A stretch of 64,000 nucleotides of DNA from Nitrospinaceae bacterium (GTDB taxonomy: Bacteria; Nitrospinota; Nitrospinia; Nitrospinales; Nitrospinaceae), in NCBI GenBank assembly GCA_024644405.1, contig JAHELC010000038.1:124001-188000 (forward strand), read 5' to 3'. The notes beneath the pieces were generated by a model. The model made no database searches. It was not told the DNA's origin and was given only the letters and a program-made list of their open reading frames with translations. A program made the position numbers and the translations under genes. Below are positions 54,269 to 62,870 of this stretch, piece after piece. The first letter of the stretch is position 1, and the number at the start of each line of letters is the position of its first letter.

Positions 54269-54682
54269 TTATTCACACGGGCGTTTGAGAGTCAAAAACC
54301 CGAACAGTGCACCGGATAGCAGAGTCACTGCCGCCGCCCATCGGTATCCTTTGCTCGAAGTGGTAACCCATTCGTGCTCGGCGGGTTTCACCTGTTTCAT
54401 TTGCGACATGTCGTGGCCTTCGTGCTCGGACGGTTGTGGCTCTTCTCCCCACAAGGGGCCGCCACCCTCCACCTCTTCGAATGCCCCCAAGGAATCGCCC
54501 ATGCCGTATTCGATGCCCCCTGACTCGGCGCCCTTCACGTTGAGGGTTTCTTCAGGAAGTTCCGGAAGCGTGGTTGCTTCTTTTTTCGGTTCCGCGTCAT
54601 GGCCTCCGCCATGCGCCCAAAGCAAACCGGGAATGCTGGCAATGAATAGGGTAATCAGTAGAGTGGATGTAAAGGTTTTCAT
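54269..54682 (-). CDS. Exported, membrane-anchored His/Met-rich protein
   Basis: 137 residues. A signal peptide ends in LWA, right before HGGGHDAEP. The acidic, low-complexity middle has a second His/Met cluster ([12 protein letters not shown]), and a C-terminal membrane helix ends KRPCE. The clusters could bind copper or another metal; no family recognised. Its start overlaps the end of the TlpA-like gene region by a few bases' spacing, so it is co-translated with it. Confidence 0.72.
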   Translation of the reverse strand: MKTFTSTLLITLFIASIPGLLWAHGGGHDAEPKKEATTLPELPEETLNVKGAESGGIEYGMGDSLGAFEEVEGGGPLWGEEPQPSEHEGHDMSQMKQVKPAEHEWVTTSSKGYRWAAAVTLLSGALFGFLTLKRPCE

Positions 54683-54683
54683 A

Positions 54684-55247
54684 TCAGGATTGTTCCACCA
54701 GTTGCGCGAAGGCCGCCAGTGCGTCATCCGTGGCCCAGTCGCGGGGACCGATGGCCTTGTGAACGATGATGCCATGTTTATCGACGATAAAGGTTTCCGG
54801 CACGCCGGTGGTCTTATAGTTCTTTTTGGCCACATCGCTTTCCGGATCCAGCAAAACCGGAAAGGTGAGTTTGAACTCTTCCATGAATGGCTGGATCAGG
54901 GTCTGATCCTTGTCGACGCTGATGGTCAGCATTTCCAGGCCCCGGTCCTTGAACTGGTCATACACTTTTTGCATGGAGGGCATCTCCACCTTGCAGGTCG
55001 CGCACCAGGTGGCCCAGAAATTGATGAACACCACTTTTCCGCGGTAGTCCCTGAGGTTGACCTTGCCCCCGGAAAGAGAAGGCAGTTCAAAACTGGGGGC
55101 GATGAAACTCTCCTGCGGGTATTCCGTTTGATACGGTTTCAGCTCCTCTTTGTTGACGGCCGTGATGAAAAACGCAAACAGCGCCGTAAACAATACCGCG
55201 TAGGGTATAAAAATATGAACGGGTTTATTTTCCAGGGTTTGTTCCAT
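54684..55247 (-). CDS. TlpA/ResA-type thiol-disulfide oxidoreductase
   Basis: 187 residues. One N-terminal membrane anchor (about 10-31) precedes a thioredoxin fold with FWATWCATCKVEMPSM (Cys82, Cys85) and TTGVPETFIVDKHG carrying the cis-Pro. Such proteins keep haem-site Cys reduced for cytochrome c assembly or reduce copper-binding thiols, fitting the neighbouring cytochrome b. Confidence 0.9.
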   Translation of the reverse strand: MEQTLENKPVHIFIPYAVLFTALFAFFITAVNKEELKPYQTEYPQESFIAPSFELPSLSGGKVNLRDYRGKVVFINFWATWCATCKVEMPSMQKVYDQFKDRGLEMLTISVDKDQTLIQPFMEEFKLTFPVLLDPESDVAKKNYKTTGVPETFIVDKHGIIVHKAIGPRDWATDDALAAFAQLVEQS

Positions 55248-55255
55248 GGGTTTGA

Positions 55256-55741
55256 TTACGAGTGCCTCTTATAGGGTCGATAGAATTTTTTATCGACGGC
55301 CACCACAATCTCGTCGAGGCTCAGGCCATCCTGATACAACTGGTAGGCATAGATAACCTCCTCCATGCAGACTTCGCATTTGGAGCCATGCATATTGGTG
55401 AAACAGGTCAGCAGGGTTTTATGGCCGTGATCTTTTTTGCAGTAGCAGTAACAGAACTGGCTGTCGATGACTTTGGGGATTTCCGCGGCGTACCGGTAGG
55501 CCAGGGCCGCCTTGCCCGAAAACAGGGCGGAACTCAGTACCGGCCGGTTTTCGACCAGTTGACCCTTTGCCGGAGCGGGATTGGATGCCGTGGCGCGTCC
55601 CGGGGGTTTGGTGTAAAGGTACACTCCCACCAGAACCATCGCAATAACCGTAATAAATGCCGCAGCGGTCCCGTAGTTTTTCCGGTTTCTGGGTTGGCCT
55701 CCGCCGGATTTCTTCTTCCTGTTGGATTTCCGTTTGCCCAT
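55256..55741 (-). CDS. PCYCGC-motif membrane protein
   Basis: 161 residues. A very basic N-terminus (GKRKSNRKKKSGGG) and a membrane helix (about 24-44) precede a periplasmic domain with FCYCYCKKDHGHKTLLTCF and HGSKCEVCMEEVIYAYQLYQDGLSLDEI, the hallmark of the PCYCGC family. Seven Cys and two His suggest metal, perhaps copper or haem-assembly duty. First gene of the redox operon, 8 bp before the TlpA-like gene. Confidence 0.83.
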   Translation of the reverse strand: MGKRKSNRKKKSGGGQPRNRKNYGTAAAFITVIAMVLVGVYLYTKPPGRATASNPAPAKGQLVENRPVLSSALFSGKAALAYRYAAEIPKVIDSQFCYCYCKKDHGHKTLLTCFTNMHGSKCEVCMEEVIYAYQLYQDGLSLDEIVVAVDKKFYRPYKRHS

Positions 55742-55815
55742 CTTGATCCCGCTTGTTCAGGTTGACAGGGTCATTATATCTGTTGCCGCAGAGCGCATGC
55801 AAGGCTTGCTTTGGG

Positions 55816-56523
55816 TCATCGTTTGGGCGGGTACCAGCGGCTCAGGGTGGCGGGGGAAAACCCAATCAGAAAAAGCGAGACGATGGCGATATTTCTCAGG
55901 GTGGTGAATCCGACCCCTTCGGCCAGCCAGCGGCGGGGCGAGGTATAAGCTTTTTCCCTGAGAAGAACCACCGGTCCCCTTTTTTTTAACCGGCGGAAAA
56001 AATCGAGGTCCTCGCAGATTGGAAGAGGGGAAAACCCTTTGATTTCATGGAACGCTTCCTTTCGAACGAAAATGCCCTGGTCGCCGTACACCAGGTTCAG
56101 GTAACGGGACCGCCAGTTCGCCCAGCGGGAAATCCTTTTGAGAGCGGGCAGGGGCGAATCGATCTGCAGGCTGAACGCCCCTCCCAGGTAGGGTTTGTCG
56201 GACATGGTTTCAATCATTTCCTGATAGCCCCGGGGGTCCACATAGCTGTCGGCATGCAGGAACAGCAGTAGTTCCCCTCGGGCTTCTTCGGCGGCGGCGT
56301 TCATTTGTGCCGCCCGGCCACGCGGACTCTGGATTATCGTGACCTCGTACCGGCGGGCAATATCAGCGGTATCATCCTCGCTGCCGCTGTCTCCGATAAT
56401 AATTTCAAAAGGATGGTGCTGTTGCAACCGGGTCAGGGTTTCGCGAAGTACGGTTGATTCATTGTAGGTGGGAATGATGACCGATACTTTCAAGCGTGAT
56501 TTTAGCTGTTCCGAGTTTGTCAT
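55816..56523 (-). CDS. Family 2 glycosyltransferase (TIGR04283 type)
   Basis: 235 residues from MTNSEQLKSR, a modestly supported start. GT-A motifs are VSVIIPTYNESTVLRETL, IIGDSGSEDDT, RGRAAQMNAAAEEARGELLLFLHADSYVD and PICEDLDFFRRLKKRG; a C-terminal hydrophobic helix may tether it. TIGR04283 enzymes are single glycosyltransferases of unknown acceptor. Confidence 0.87.
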   Translation of the reverse strand: MTNSEQLKSRLKVSVIIPTYNESTVLRETLTRLQQHHPFEIIIGDSGSEDDTADIARRYEVTIIQSPRGRAAQMNAAAEEARGELLLFLHADSYVDPRGYQEMIETMSDKPYLGGAFSLQIDSPLPALKRISRWANWRSRYLNLVYGDQGIFVRKEAFHEIKGFSPLPICEDLDFFRRLKKRGPVVLLREKAYTSPRRWLAEGVGFTTLRNIAIVSLFLIGFSPATLSRWYPPKR

Positions 56524-56754
56524 TTCCGGGTGAGGAGATCTCCGCACTATTTGTGAGGCCGTTATACGCGCCGCCAGTAAATCATAAAAACCCTGATGAT
56601 ACAATGATATGGGGCTGTCCTGCGGTTTTCCCGGCGCAGATTTACGACCGGGGCTGAAAGGGCTTCAGAACCCTTTCTACTATAAAGCCTCTCCGGTTCT
56701 GTATTTCACCGGAAAAATGTTATAAAATTATTCAAATATTTTGGTGACTTAGAT

Positions 56755-57534
56755 ATGCTGGCTCATTTTATCGATTCCAAACCCTTTCAATGCGGGTACT
56801 TCAAGGACCGCAAATCACTCTTCGAGGAGTATCTTCTGGAGGATATTTCCGAAGTGGAGTTTGAGTACCTGCTCGCCCACGGTATGCGGCATTTCGGGGA
56901 GTATTATTTCCGCCCCCGGTGCCACAACTGCCACGATTGCGTGCCCATCCGTCTTCGAACCGACGACTATTGCATGACTCGCAGCCAGAGGCGCTCTCTT
57001 CGAGCCTGTTCGCAGGTGGAAATCCGACTGGGCCGGCCCCAATTTTCAGAGGAAAAATTCAAGCTGTACCTGGACCATAAAAAGCGGTTTGTGTCCCTGC
57101 AGGACGATGTCGAGGATGAGGAGAATTTCCGCTTATCTTTTTACGCGAAGACCCCGTTTGGAATGGAGTTCGAATATTTCCTGGACGGAAAATTGATCGG
57201 TGTCGCTTTGGCCGACGTCACGCGCAAAACCTTCTCCGCCATATACACTTTTTACTCGACGGAGCATTCGAAGTTGAGCCTGGGCACATTCAGCATCGTC
57301 AAGCAGGTCCAGTTCTGCCAGAGCCGCGGCATTCCTTATTATTACTTGGGATATTTTATTGCGAAGAACAAGTCACTGGCCTACAAGGCCACCTTCCGTC
57401 CGAACGAAGTTTATACGAACCACGAATGGCGACCGTTCCGCAATGCGGAGGGGGATTCCCTGGTTCCGGAAGAAGGCCTGCAGTGGGTCAATGCCGACTC
57501 TCTCGTTAAAGCGACATCTTCCCGGGAATTTTAA
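56755..57534 (+). CDS. bpt: Aspartate/glutamate leucyltransferase (Bpt/Ate-type)
   Basis: 259 residues. The N-terminal Cys-rich motif YFRPRCHNCHDCVPIRL and the C-terminal GIPYYYLGYFIAKNKSLAYKATFRPNEV are diagnostic. It adds Leu from Leu-tRNA to N-terminal Asp/Glu, marking proteins for ClpS-ClpAP degradation. Whether it is leucyl (Bpt) or arginyl (Ate) specific is by bacterial precedent. Confidence 0.92.
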   Translation: MLAHFIDSKPFQCGYFKDRKSLFEEYLLEDISEVEFEYLLAHGMRHFGEYYFRPRCHNCHDCVPIRLRTDDYCMTRSQRRSLRACSQVEIRLGRPQFSEEKFKLYLDHKKRFVSLQDDVEDEENFRLSFYAKTPFGMEFEYFLDGKLIGVALADVTRKTFSAIYTFYSTEHSKLSLGTFSIVKQVQFCQSRGIPYYYLGYFIAKNKSLAYKATFRPNEVYTNHEWRPFRNAEGDSLVPEEGLQWVNADSLVKATSSREF

Positions 57535-57551
57535 ACAGAAACCGCTTTCCT

Positions 57552-58613
57552 TTATTTTCCGATTTCTCTTTGCTTAATGGATTCCCGCACGAGCAAATCC
57601 GCAACCCTTTGGTTTCTGTTGTGGATGGCCACATCCAGAGGTTTTTCCCCTTTCGAGTCTTGCAACTCCAGCTTGGCGCCCTTTCGAATCAGGGCACTGG
57701 CCGCTCCGACATGTCCCCTTTGGGCTGCCAGGTGCAAAAGGGTTCCCTCAGAAATCCTTTGATTAACGTTGACCCCTTTGTCGGTCAGTTCCTGGATGAC
57801 ATGAAAGTGGTCGTTGTAGATCGCATAATAAAGAGGTGTTTTTCCTTTGGAGTCTTTGCGGTCGGGCGTGGCATTTTTTTCCAGGAGCAATCGGACGATA
57901 TCGGGATAACCCTTTTCAGCCGCCAGATGGAGGGGAGTGGTGGCGGCCCCGGGGGGACCATGCACCAGGACTTTTTTGTCGAGCAGCACTCTCACCACAT
58001 GGGTATGGCCGTCTCTCACCGCTCCCACCAGGGGCGAAGGACCCACCTTGGGATTGACGTTGGCTCCCTTGTTGACCAGCAGTTCGACCGTTCTCGGCTG
58101 ATCGTTCACACTGGCCAGGTAAAGCGGCGTCCAGTTTTTCCTGTCTCTGGCATCCACCCGGGCGCCTTTGGAAATAAGATTCAGGGCGGCGTCATTTCTG
58201 TTACTTAGAACGGCATAGTGCAGGGCAACGCGTCCGTTTTTGTCCTGACTGTGGACACGGGCTCCTTTAGTGATCAGTAAATCGATCATGGGTTCGTAGC
58301 CGATCTCGGCGGCCAGATGCAGAGGCGTTCGGCCTTCATTATCTCTGGATTCCAGCTGCGCCCCTCTTTCTATAAGCGTTTGAGCGACTTCCGTGTATCC
58401 GCTTTGAGCGGCGTGGTGCAGGGGGGTTTGACCGTTTTCGTCTTTTTGGTTGACGTTGGCGCCCTCGTTGAGATGGCGGCGCACTTCATTGATATTTTTG
58501 TATTGAACGGCCTTATCCAGAGAAGACGTTTTCATTAAGGAGCAGGAGGAGGCGAGGAATGCAAAAAGGATCAAAAAAGCAAAGCCGGATCGAAACAGAG
58601 GAAATTTTTTCAT
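57552..58613 (-). CDS. Ankyrin-repeat lipoprotein (copy 1)
   Basis: 353 residues from the ATG at 58613; a TTG 9 bp upstream is possible. The lipobox is LASSC. About nine ankyrin repeats fill residues 40-340 (for example ENGQTPLHHAAQSGYTEVAQTL). It is a tandem paralogue of the next upstream gene. Probably an envelope-anchored binding scaffold; the partner is unknown. Confidence 0.9.
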   Translation of the reverse strand: MKKFPLFRSGFAFLILFAFLASSCSLMKTSSLDKAVQYKNINEVRRHLNEGANVNQKDENGQTPLHHAAQSGYTEVAQTLIERGAQLESRDNEGRTPLHLAAEIGYEPMIDLLITKGARVHSQDKNGRVALHYAVLSNRNDAALNLISKGARVDARDRKNWTPLYLASVNDQPRTVELLVNKGANVNPKVGPSPLVGAVRDGHTHVVRVLLDKKVLVHGPPGAATTPLHLAAEKGYPDIVRLLLEKNATPDRKDSKGKTPLYYAIYNDHFHVIQELTDKGVNVNQRISEGTLLHLAAQRGHVGAASALIRKGAKLELQDSKGEKPLDVAIHNRNQRVADLLVRESIKQREIGK

Positions 58614-58800
58614 TGGATTCAAACTCCCTTTTAAGTTTAAGCAGGCTTAATTTAATGGATAGAAAATTTGTTGTCAATGAAGGTTTGAAGGGAGGAAGTA
58701 ATACAGGAAGTCGGAAGTTTCTGCGGAGACGAGTCAGTTCCGGCATTCTTTTGAAAAGTGCTCTGTTGCCGTAAGTCTCAAGCCGTGGGAGTGTGATTTT

Positions 58801-59865
58801 TCAGTTTCTGATTTTTTTCCGCTCGATCGCCTTCTCGGTGATTAAATTGGCAACCTTTTTTTGACCATGATTGATGGCGACATCCAGGGGTGACTCTCCA
58901 TGGGAATTATGAGCATTCAGGACGGCTCCCTTTGCAATCAATAATTCTGCCACATCCGCATGCCCTCGTTCAGCTGCCAGGTGCAACAGGGTGGTGCCTT
59001 CAGGGATCGTCTGGGTGATGTCCTCTCCATAACTGATGAGTAACTTCACCATATCATAGTGACCGTTGTAGGTGGCGTAGTAGATCGGAGGTTTTCCCGA
59101 ATGGTCCTTGACGTAAGGATCGGCTTGAAAATCAAGCAGGACCTGGGCAGACTTGGTGAAGCCTTTTTCGGCGGCCATATGCATGGGAGTTTTGGTTGCG
59201 TGGGGTGGGCCCTGGACCGATGCTTTATGCTTCAGGAGCATTTTAACCACTTCACTGTGGTCATTCCAAACGGCTGCATTCAAAGGTGTGGGTCCGCTTG
59301 GGGGATTGATTTGGGCGCCCTTATCGATCAACAGTTCCACAAATCTGGGCAGGTTGTTCAGCGAGGCCAGGTAAAGCGGGGTCCATTTCTTCTGATCCCT
59401 TATATCCACCTTCGCATTTTTTAAAGTGAGGATAAAGGCGATGTCGTATTCTTCATTCAGCACCGCATAATGCAAAGGGCTCCCGCCGGCCTTATCCTGG
59501 CTGTTTAAATCGGCTCCCTTGTCTGTCAGATAATCCACCATGTTGGCGTGTCCTTCCTGAGTGGCGAGGTGCAGGGGCGTCCGGCCCTGATTGTCCTGGG
59601 CATTGACATTGGCGCTTTTTGCGATCAGTATTCCCGCCACTTCTTTGTAGCCATCCTCGGCGGCGATGTGTAAAGGAGTTTTACCTTCCGCGTTGGCCTT
59701 GTTGATGTTCGCGCCGGCATCGAGGTGGTTTTGAACCTTTTTGGCGTCATCAGATCTCACCGCGTTTTCCAGTGTGTCCGCCCGAAACAGCGAACAGCCG
59801 GAAGCCAACAATCCGAAAAGAATCAGCAGGATTATGCCTGAATAGGTGAGGGAGGACTTATGCAT
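58801..59865 (-). CDS. Ankyrin-repeat lipoprotein (copy 2)
   Basis: 354 residues with lipobox LASGC. The ankyrin ladder aligns repeat by repeat with copy 1, including odd features such as the V-H/Q-GPPxAxKTP/TTP loop near residue 230. The 187 bp between the copies hold no gene. A local duplication followed by divergence is the simplest reading. Confidence 0.9.
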   Translation of the reverse strand: MHKSSLTYSGIILLILFGLLASGCSLFRADTLENAVRSDDAKKVQNHLDAGANINKANAEGKTPLHIAAEDGYKEVAGILIAKSANVNAQDNQGRTPLHLATQEGHANMVDYLTDKGADLNSQDKAGGSPLHYAVLNEEYDIAFILTLKNAKVDIRDQKKWTPLYLASLNNLPRFVELLIDKGAQINPPSGPTPLNAAVWNDHSEVVKMLLKHKASVQGPPHATKTPMHMAAEKGFTKSAQVLLDFQADPYVKDHSGKPPIYYATYNGHYDMVKLLISYGEDITQTIPEGTTLLHLAAERGHADVAELLIAKGAVLNAHNSHGESPLDVAINHGQKKVANLITEKAIERKKIRN

Positions 59866-59951
59866 GGTTTCAGAAGCTCCTTTGTAAATTATTGTATTAT
59901 AACAAATTACTGGATTGAGGCGGGGTTGTCAATGGAGGCATTGAAAAATGG

Positions 59952-59968
59952 GGGGTTCCACGAACCCC
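59952..59968 (-). terminator. Terminator after the DUF1579-like gene
   Basis: GGGGTTC-CAC-GAACCCC forms a perfect 7-bp stem; on the minus strand a CCATTTTTC run follows. It lies about 100 bp beyond the stop at 60065. Confidence 0.65.
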
Positions 59969-60064
59969 GGCCATTCGTAATGAGATCAATCAACTCCGAC
60001 ACCTGCATCGAAGCCACCTCACCCGGAGAGCTCTACTTGGGGGCGTTAAAAATATATATTCGCT

Positions 60065-60592
60065 TTAAAGGACGCGTTTAAAGGCGATCATCACCACTTT
60101 TTTCTTTTCGCCTTGGGCAAATTGCGTCCAGTGTTGTTGCATCTCATCTTTTCCAGCAAAAGTCAGAGTGAGGGCATGCATATGCGGTTCATGCGCGGCA
60201 TCGATGGGGGCGTCCCGGGCCAGGTCAAATTCCAGGGAGTTTTCCTTTTCGCTGATGAGAACCATTTTGGGTTGGTTGTTGAGTCCGCAGTAATGTGTCA
60301 GGCCCAGGCGCTGGTTTTTATCATCGTGGTAAATCGTAACCATCTCATTGGGAGTGCCCCCAAAAATGGTTTCCACCAGGGCGCTGCCGGCAGAGGTTAC
60401 CCGGTAGCTGGCCGTGATTTTTTGAGGACCCTTTCCCATATCAACCGTACCTTCCCAGTTGCCGGCCAGTTGTTTCATTTGCTGGAAAGCCTTGGACCCT
60501 TTATAAAATTGATGCTCTACTGTGTCCGCGCTTGCGGAGCCAAAGGTTGAAAAAACGAGCAAAGCGGTAACTATATATTTTTGAATTTTCAT
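60065..60592 (-). CDS. Exported DUF1579-like protein
   Basis: 175 residues from an ATG with AAGGAA. A signal peptide ends in ASA. The mature part, FQQMKQLAGNWEGTVDMGKG... with GSALVETIFGGTPNEMVTIYHDD, resembles lipocalin-like DUF1579 proteins that bind small hydrophobic ligands. The family assignment is tentative. Confidence 0.7.
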   Translation of the reverse strand: MKIQKYIVTALLVFSTFGSASADTVEHQFYKGSKAFQQMKQLAGNWEGTVDMGKGPQKITASYRVTSAGSALVETIFGGTPNEMVTIYHDDKNQRLGLTHYCGLNNQPKMVLISEKENSLEFDLARDAPIDAAHEPHMHALTLTFAGKDEMQQHWTQFAQGEKKKVVMIAFKRVL

Positions 60593-60613
60593 AGCGTATT
60601 CCTTATTATTCAA

Positions 60614-60730
60614 TTAAATCACGCCGAAGAACAGGAGGTAAAGCCAAACCACGAGAGCGACGTTGATAATGACACCCACATGGAACAGAACATTAAACAG
60701 TCTGCCGTAGGTCGGCTTGTATTCTTCCAT
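60614..60730 (-). CDS. 38-residue single-span membrane protein
   Basis: MEEYKPTYGRLFNVLFHVG followed by a hydrophobic helix ending LYLLFFGVI. AGGAG lies 8 bp before the ATG. It sits 21 bp upstream of the DUF1579-like gene in the same direction. It looks like a real microprotein because of the clean ribosome site and topology. Confidence 0.62.
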   Translation of the reverse strand: MEEYKPTYGRLFNVLFHVGVIINVALVVWLYLLFFGVI

Positions 60731-60741
60731 GAGTTTATCTC

Positions 60742-61563
60742 CTAATCCATGACCAGGGTTTTGAGCTGTTTTGCCAGATCCGATCCGCGAATAATTTTGC
60801 GCACCGGTCGTTCCATCAGGTTGAGGCTCATGTAAAGCCGTTCCAGATTACCAAATGTTTTGGATTCTGCAATGGCTTCTCCACCGGCATCCCGAATCTC
60901 GTTTCGCCAGATGCTGAGCACCCTTAAGGTTTTCAGGTTATCAGAATTCGACAAGGCTTTTGCGCCTTTGTCCCCGATACCGTTACTGCATAAATACAAG
61001 CGCCGCAGTCCCGTCAGGGTATGCGAATTGCCCAGGGCCATCGCCCCGCCGTCGCCGCTTTGCGTGCTGTCCAGATGCAGGGCCTCCAGTTTGGGGAAAT
61101 TATCCGATTGTGCCAGCGCCTGGATACCCTCCGCACCGATCGGGTTGAAATCGAGAAACAATTCCTCCAGATTTTGAAAATGCTGCGATGCGGCAAACGT
61201 CCGCGCTCCCTCGGGACCGATGTTGTTGGCCTCCAGCATCAGACAGGTCAGGCCTTTCGCCAGTTCGGATTGAGCCAAAGACCGTGCTGCGCCGTCGCCC
61301 AGCATATTGTGGTTGAGGTACAGTGACCGCATATTGCCCCGGAGGTTCTCCAGCGCCTCGATTTCGCGGTCGCCCAGCTGGTTGTTGCTGAGGTACAGTT
61401 TCTCAACTTTGGGGAATAATTCCCATTCGGCCAGCAGTTTTAACTCTTCCAGGCCGATATTCTTGTTTTCCAGGTCCAGCAGGTTCTGCTCTTCCACGAA
61501 GGATTTCTGAAAAAGCACTTCCGCCTCCGGACGGTCCAGTTTTTCCAATGATTTCAACTCCAT
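60742..61563 (-). CDS. Leucine-rich-repeat (ribonuclease-inhibitor-like) protein
   Basis: 273 residues without a signal peptide. About eight repeats of 24-28 residues follow the LxxLxLxxNxIGxxGAxAL pattern (for example LRRLYLCSNGIGDKGAKALS). Probably a cytoplasmic binding protein. First gene of a three-gene leftward run, divergent from ald. Confidence 0.85.
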   Translation of the reverse strand: MELKSLEKLDRPEAEVLFQKSFVEEQNLLDLENKNIGLEELKLLAEWELFPKVEKLYLSNNQLGDREIEALENLRGNMRSLYLNHNMLGDGAARSLAQSELAKGLTCLMLEANNIGPEGARTFAASQHFQNLEELFLDFNPIGAEGIQALAQSDNFPKLEALHLDSTQSGDGGAMALGNSHTLTGLRRLYLCSNGIGDKGAKALSNSDNLKTLRVLSIWRNEIRDAGGEAIAESKTFGNLERLYMSLNLMERPVRKIIRGSDLAKQLKTLVMD

Positions 61564-61684
61564 TTCTTGTATAGTATCAGCCGCAGTGTGATACTAATTT
61601 ATAGGAATTTGTTGAAAAGATCAAATGCTCTCCGGGGTCCGGCCAAGGCTACCCGGCAGGCGGGTTGCAAAGGATTCTGGGTCT

Positions 61685-62797
61685 ATGATTATAGGGGTTC
61701 CCAAGGAAATCAAGGAAGACGAATACCGGGTGTCCATGACTCCCGCCGGAGCGGCGGAGTTGATTTCCGATGGCCATAATGTGCTGATCGAACGGGGAGC
61801 GGGGGAGGGCAGCGGTATCTACGATGTCCAGTATGAGGCCGTCGGTGCCGAAACCGTTTCCTGCGACCAGGTGTTTGAACGGGCGGAGATGATCGTCAAG
61901 GTCAAGGAACCGATAGCGTCCGAATTCGACAAATTGAAAAAGGGCCAGATTTTATACACCTACCTTCATCTGGCGCCCGCGCCGGAGTTGACCGACGCCC
62001 TGTTAAGACGCAAAATCATCGGCGTGGCTTACGAAACCGTGCAGCTGGAAGATGGTTCCCTGCCGCTTTTGATTCCCATGAGCGAAGTGGCGGGGCGCAT
62101 GTCCGTCCACGAAGGGGCCAAGTACCTGGAACGCGAGAACGGCGGACGCGGCATATTGCTGGGCGGCGTACCCGGGGTGGACCCCGGCCATGTGGTCATT
62201 GTCGGCGGCGGTATCGTCGGCATCAACGCCGCCAAGATGGCCGTCGGCACCGGGGCGAGTGTCACCTTGCTGGATGTGAACCTGTCCCGCCTGCGCTACC
62301 TGGATGATATTTTTGGCGGGCGCGTCAAAACCATCATGTCCAACAAGCTCAATATCGAAGAGTTTTCGCAGACCGCCGACCTGTTGATCGGTGCCGTGCT
62401 CCTGCCCGGCGCGAAGTCTCCCAAATTGATTTCCCGCGAGATGATCAAAGGGATGATGCCCGGTTCGGTGGTGGTGGATGTCGGGATTGATCAGGGCGGT
62501 ATCCTCGAAACCTCGCGTCCCACCACCCACAGCGACCCGATTTTCGTGGTGGATGATGTGGTGCATTACTGTGTGGCCAATATGCCCGGTGCGGTGGCCC
62601 GCACTTCCACGTATGCCCTGACCAACGCCACGTTGCCGTACGCCCGTGAACTGGCTGGAAAAGGATTGAAAAAAGCCCTCCAGAAAAACCCGGCGCTGAG
62701 CCGCGGCCTCAATATTTTCAAAGGCAAAGTGACCCATCCGGCGGTGGCCGAAGCCTTGGACAAGGAATATGTTCCCCCCGAAAAGGTTTTGAGTTAG
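61685..62797 (+). CDS. ald: Alanine dehydrogenase
   Basis: 370 residues starting [20 protein letters not shown]; a start 60 bp upstream adds unrelated sequence. Key motifs are Lys74-region [22 protein letters not shown] site [16 protein letters not shown] and [21 protein letters not shown]. It interconverts alanine and pyruvate plus ammonia with NAD. Confidence 0.95.
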   Translation: MIIGVPKEIKEDEYRVSMTPAGAAELISDGHNVLIERGAGEGSGIYDVQYEAVGAETVSCDQVFERAEMIVKVKEPIASEFDKLKKGQILYTYLHLAPAPELTDALLRRKIIGVAYETVQLEDGSLPLLIPMSEVAGRMSVHEGAKYLERENGGRGILLGGVPGVDPGHVVIVGGGIVGINAAKMAVGTGASVTLLDVNLSRLRYLDDIFGGRVKTIMSNKLNIEEFSQTADLLIGAVLLPGAKSPKLISREMIKGMMPGSVVVDVGIDQGGILETSRPTTHSDPIFVVDDVVHYCVANMPGAVARTSTYALTNATLPYARELAGKGLKKALQKNPALSRGLNIFKGKVTHPAVAEALDKEYVPPEKVLS

Positions 62798-62819
62798 ACT
62801 TAGGCCGAGTTCGATCCCT

Positions 62820-62839
62820 CCCCGGAATTTCTTCCGGGG
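62820..62839 (+). terminator. Hairpin between ald and dnaE
   Basis: CCCCGGAA-TTTC-TTCCGGGG is a perfect 8-bp stem 23 bp after the ald stop, without a T-run. Possibly a weak terminator. Confidence 0.5.
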
Positions 62840-62870
62840 AACCCTTCTCATCCTTAAATTTTTTACGCCT

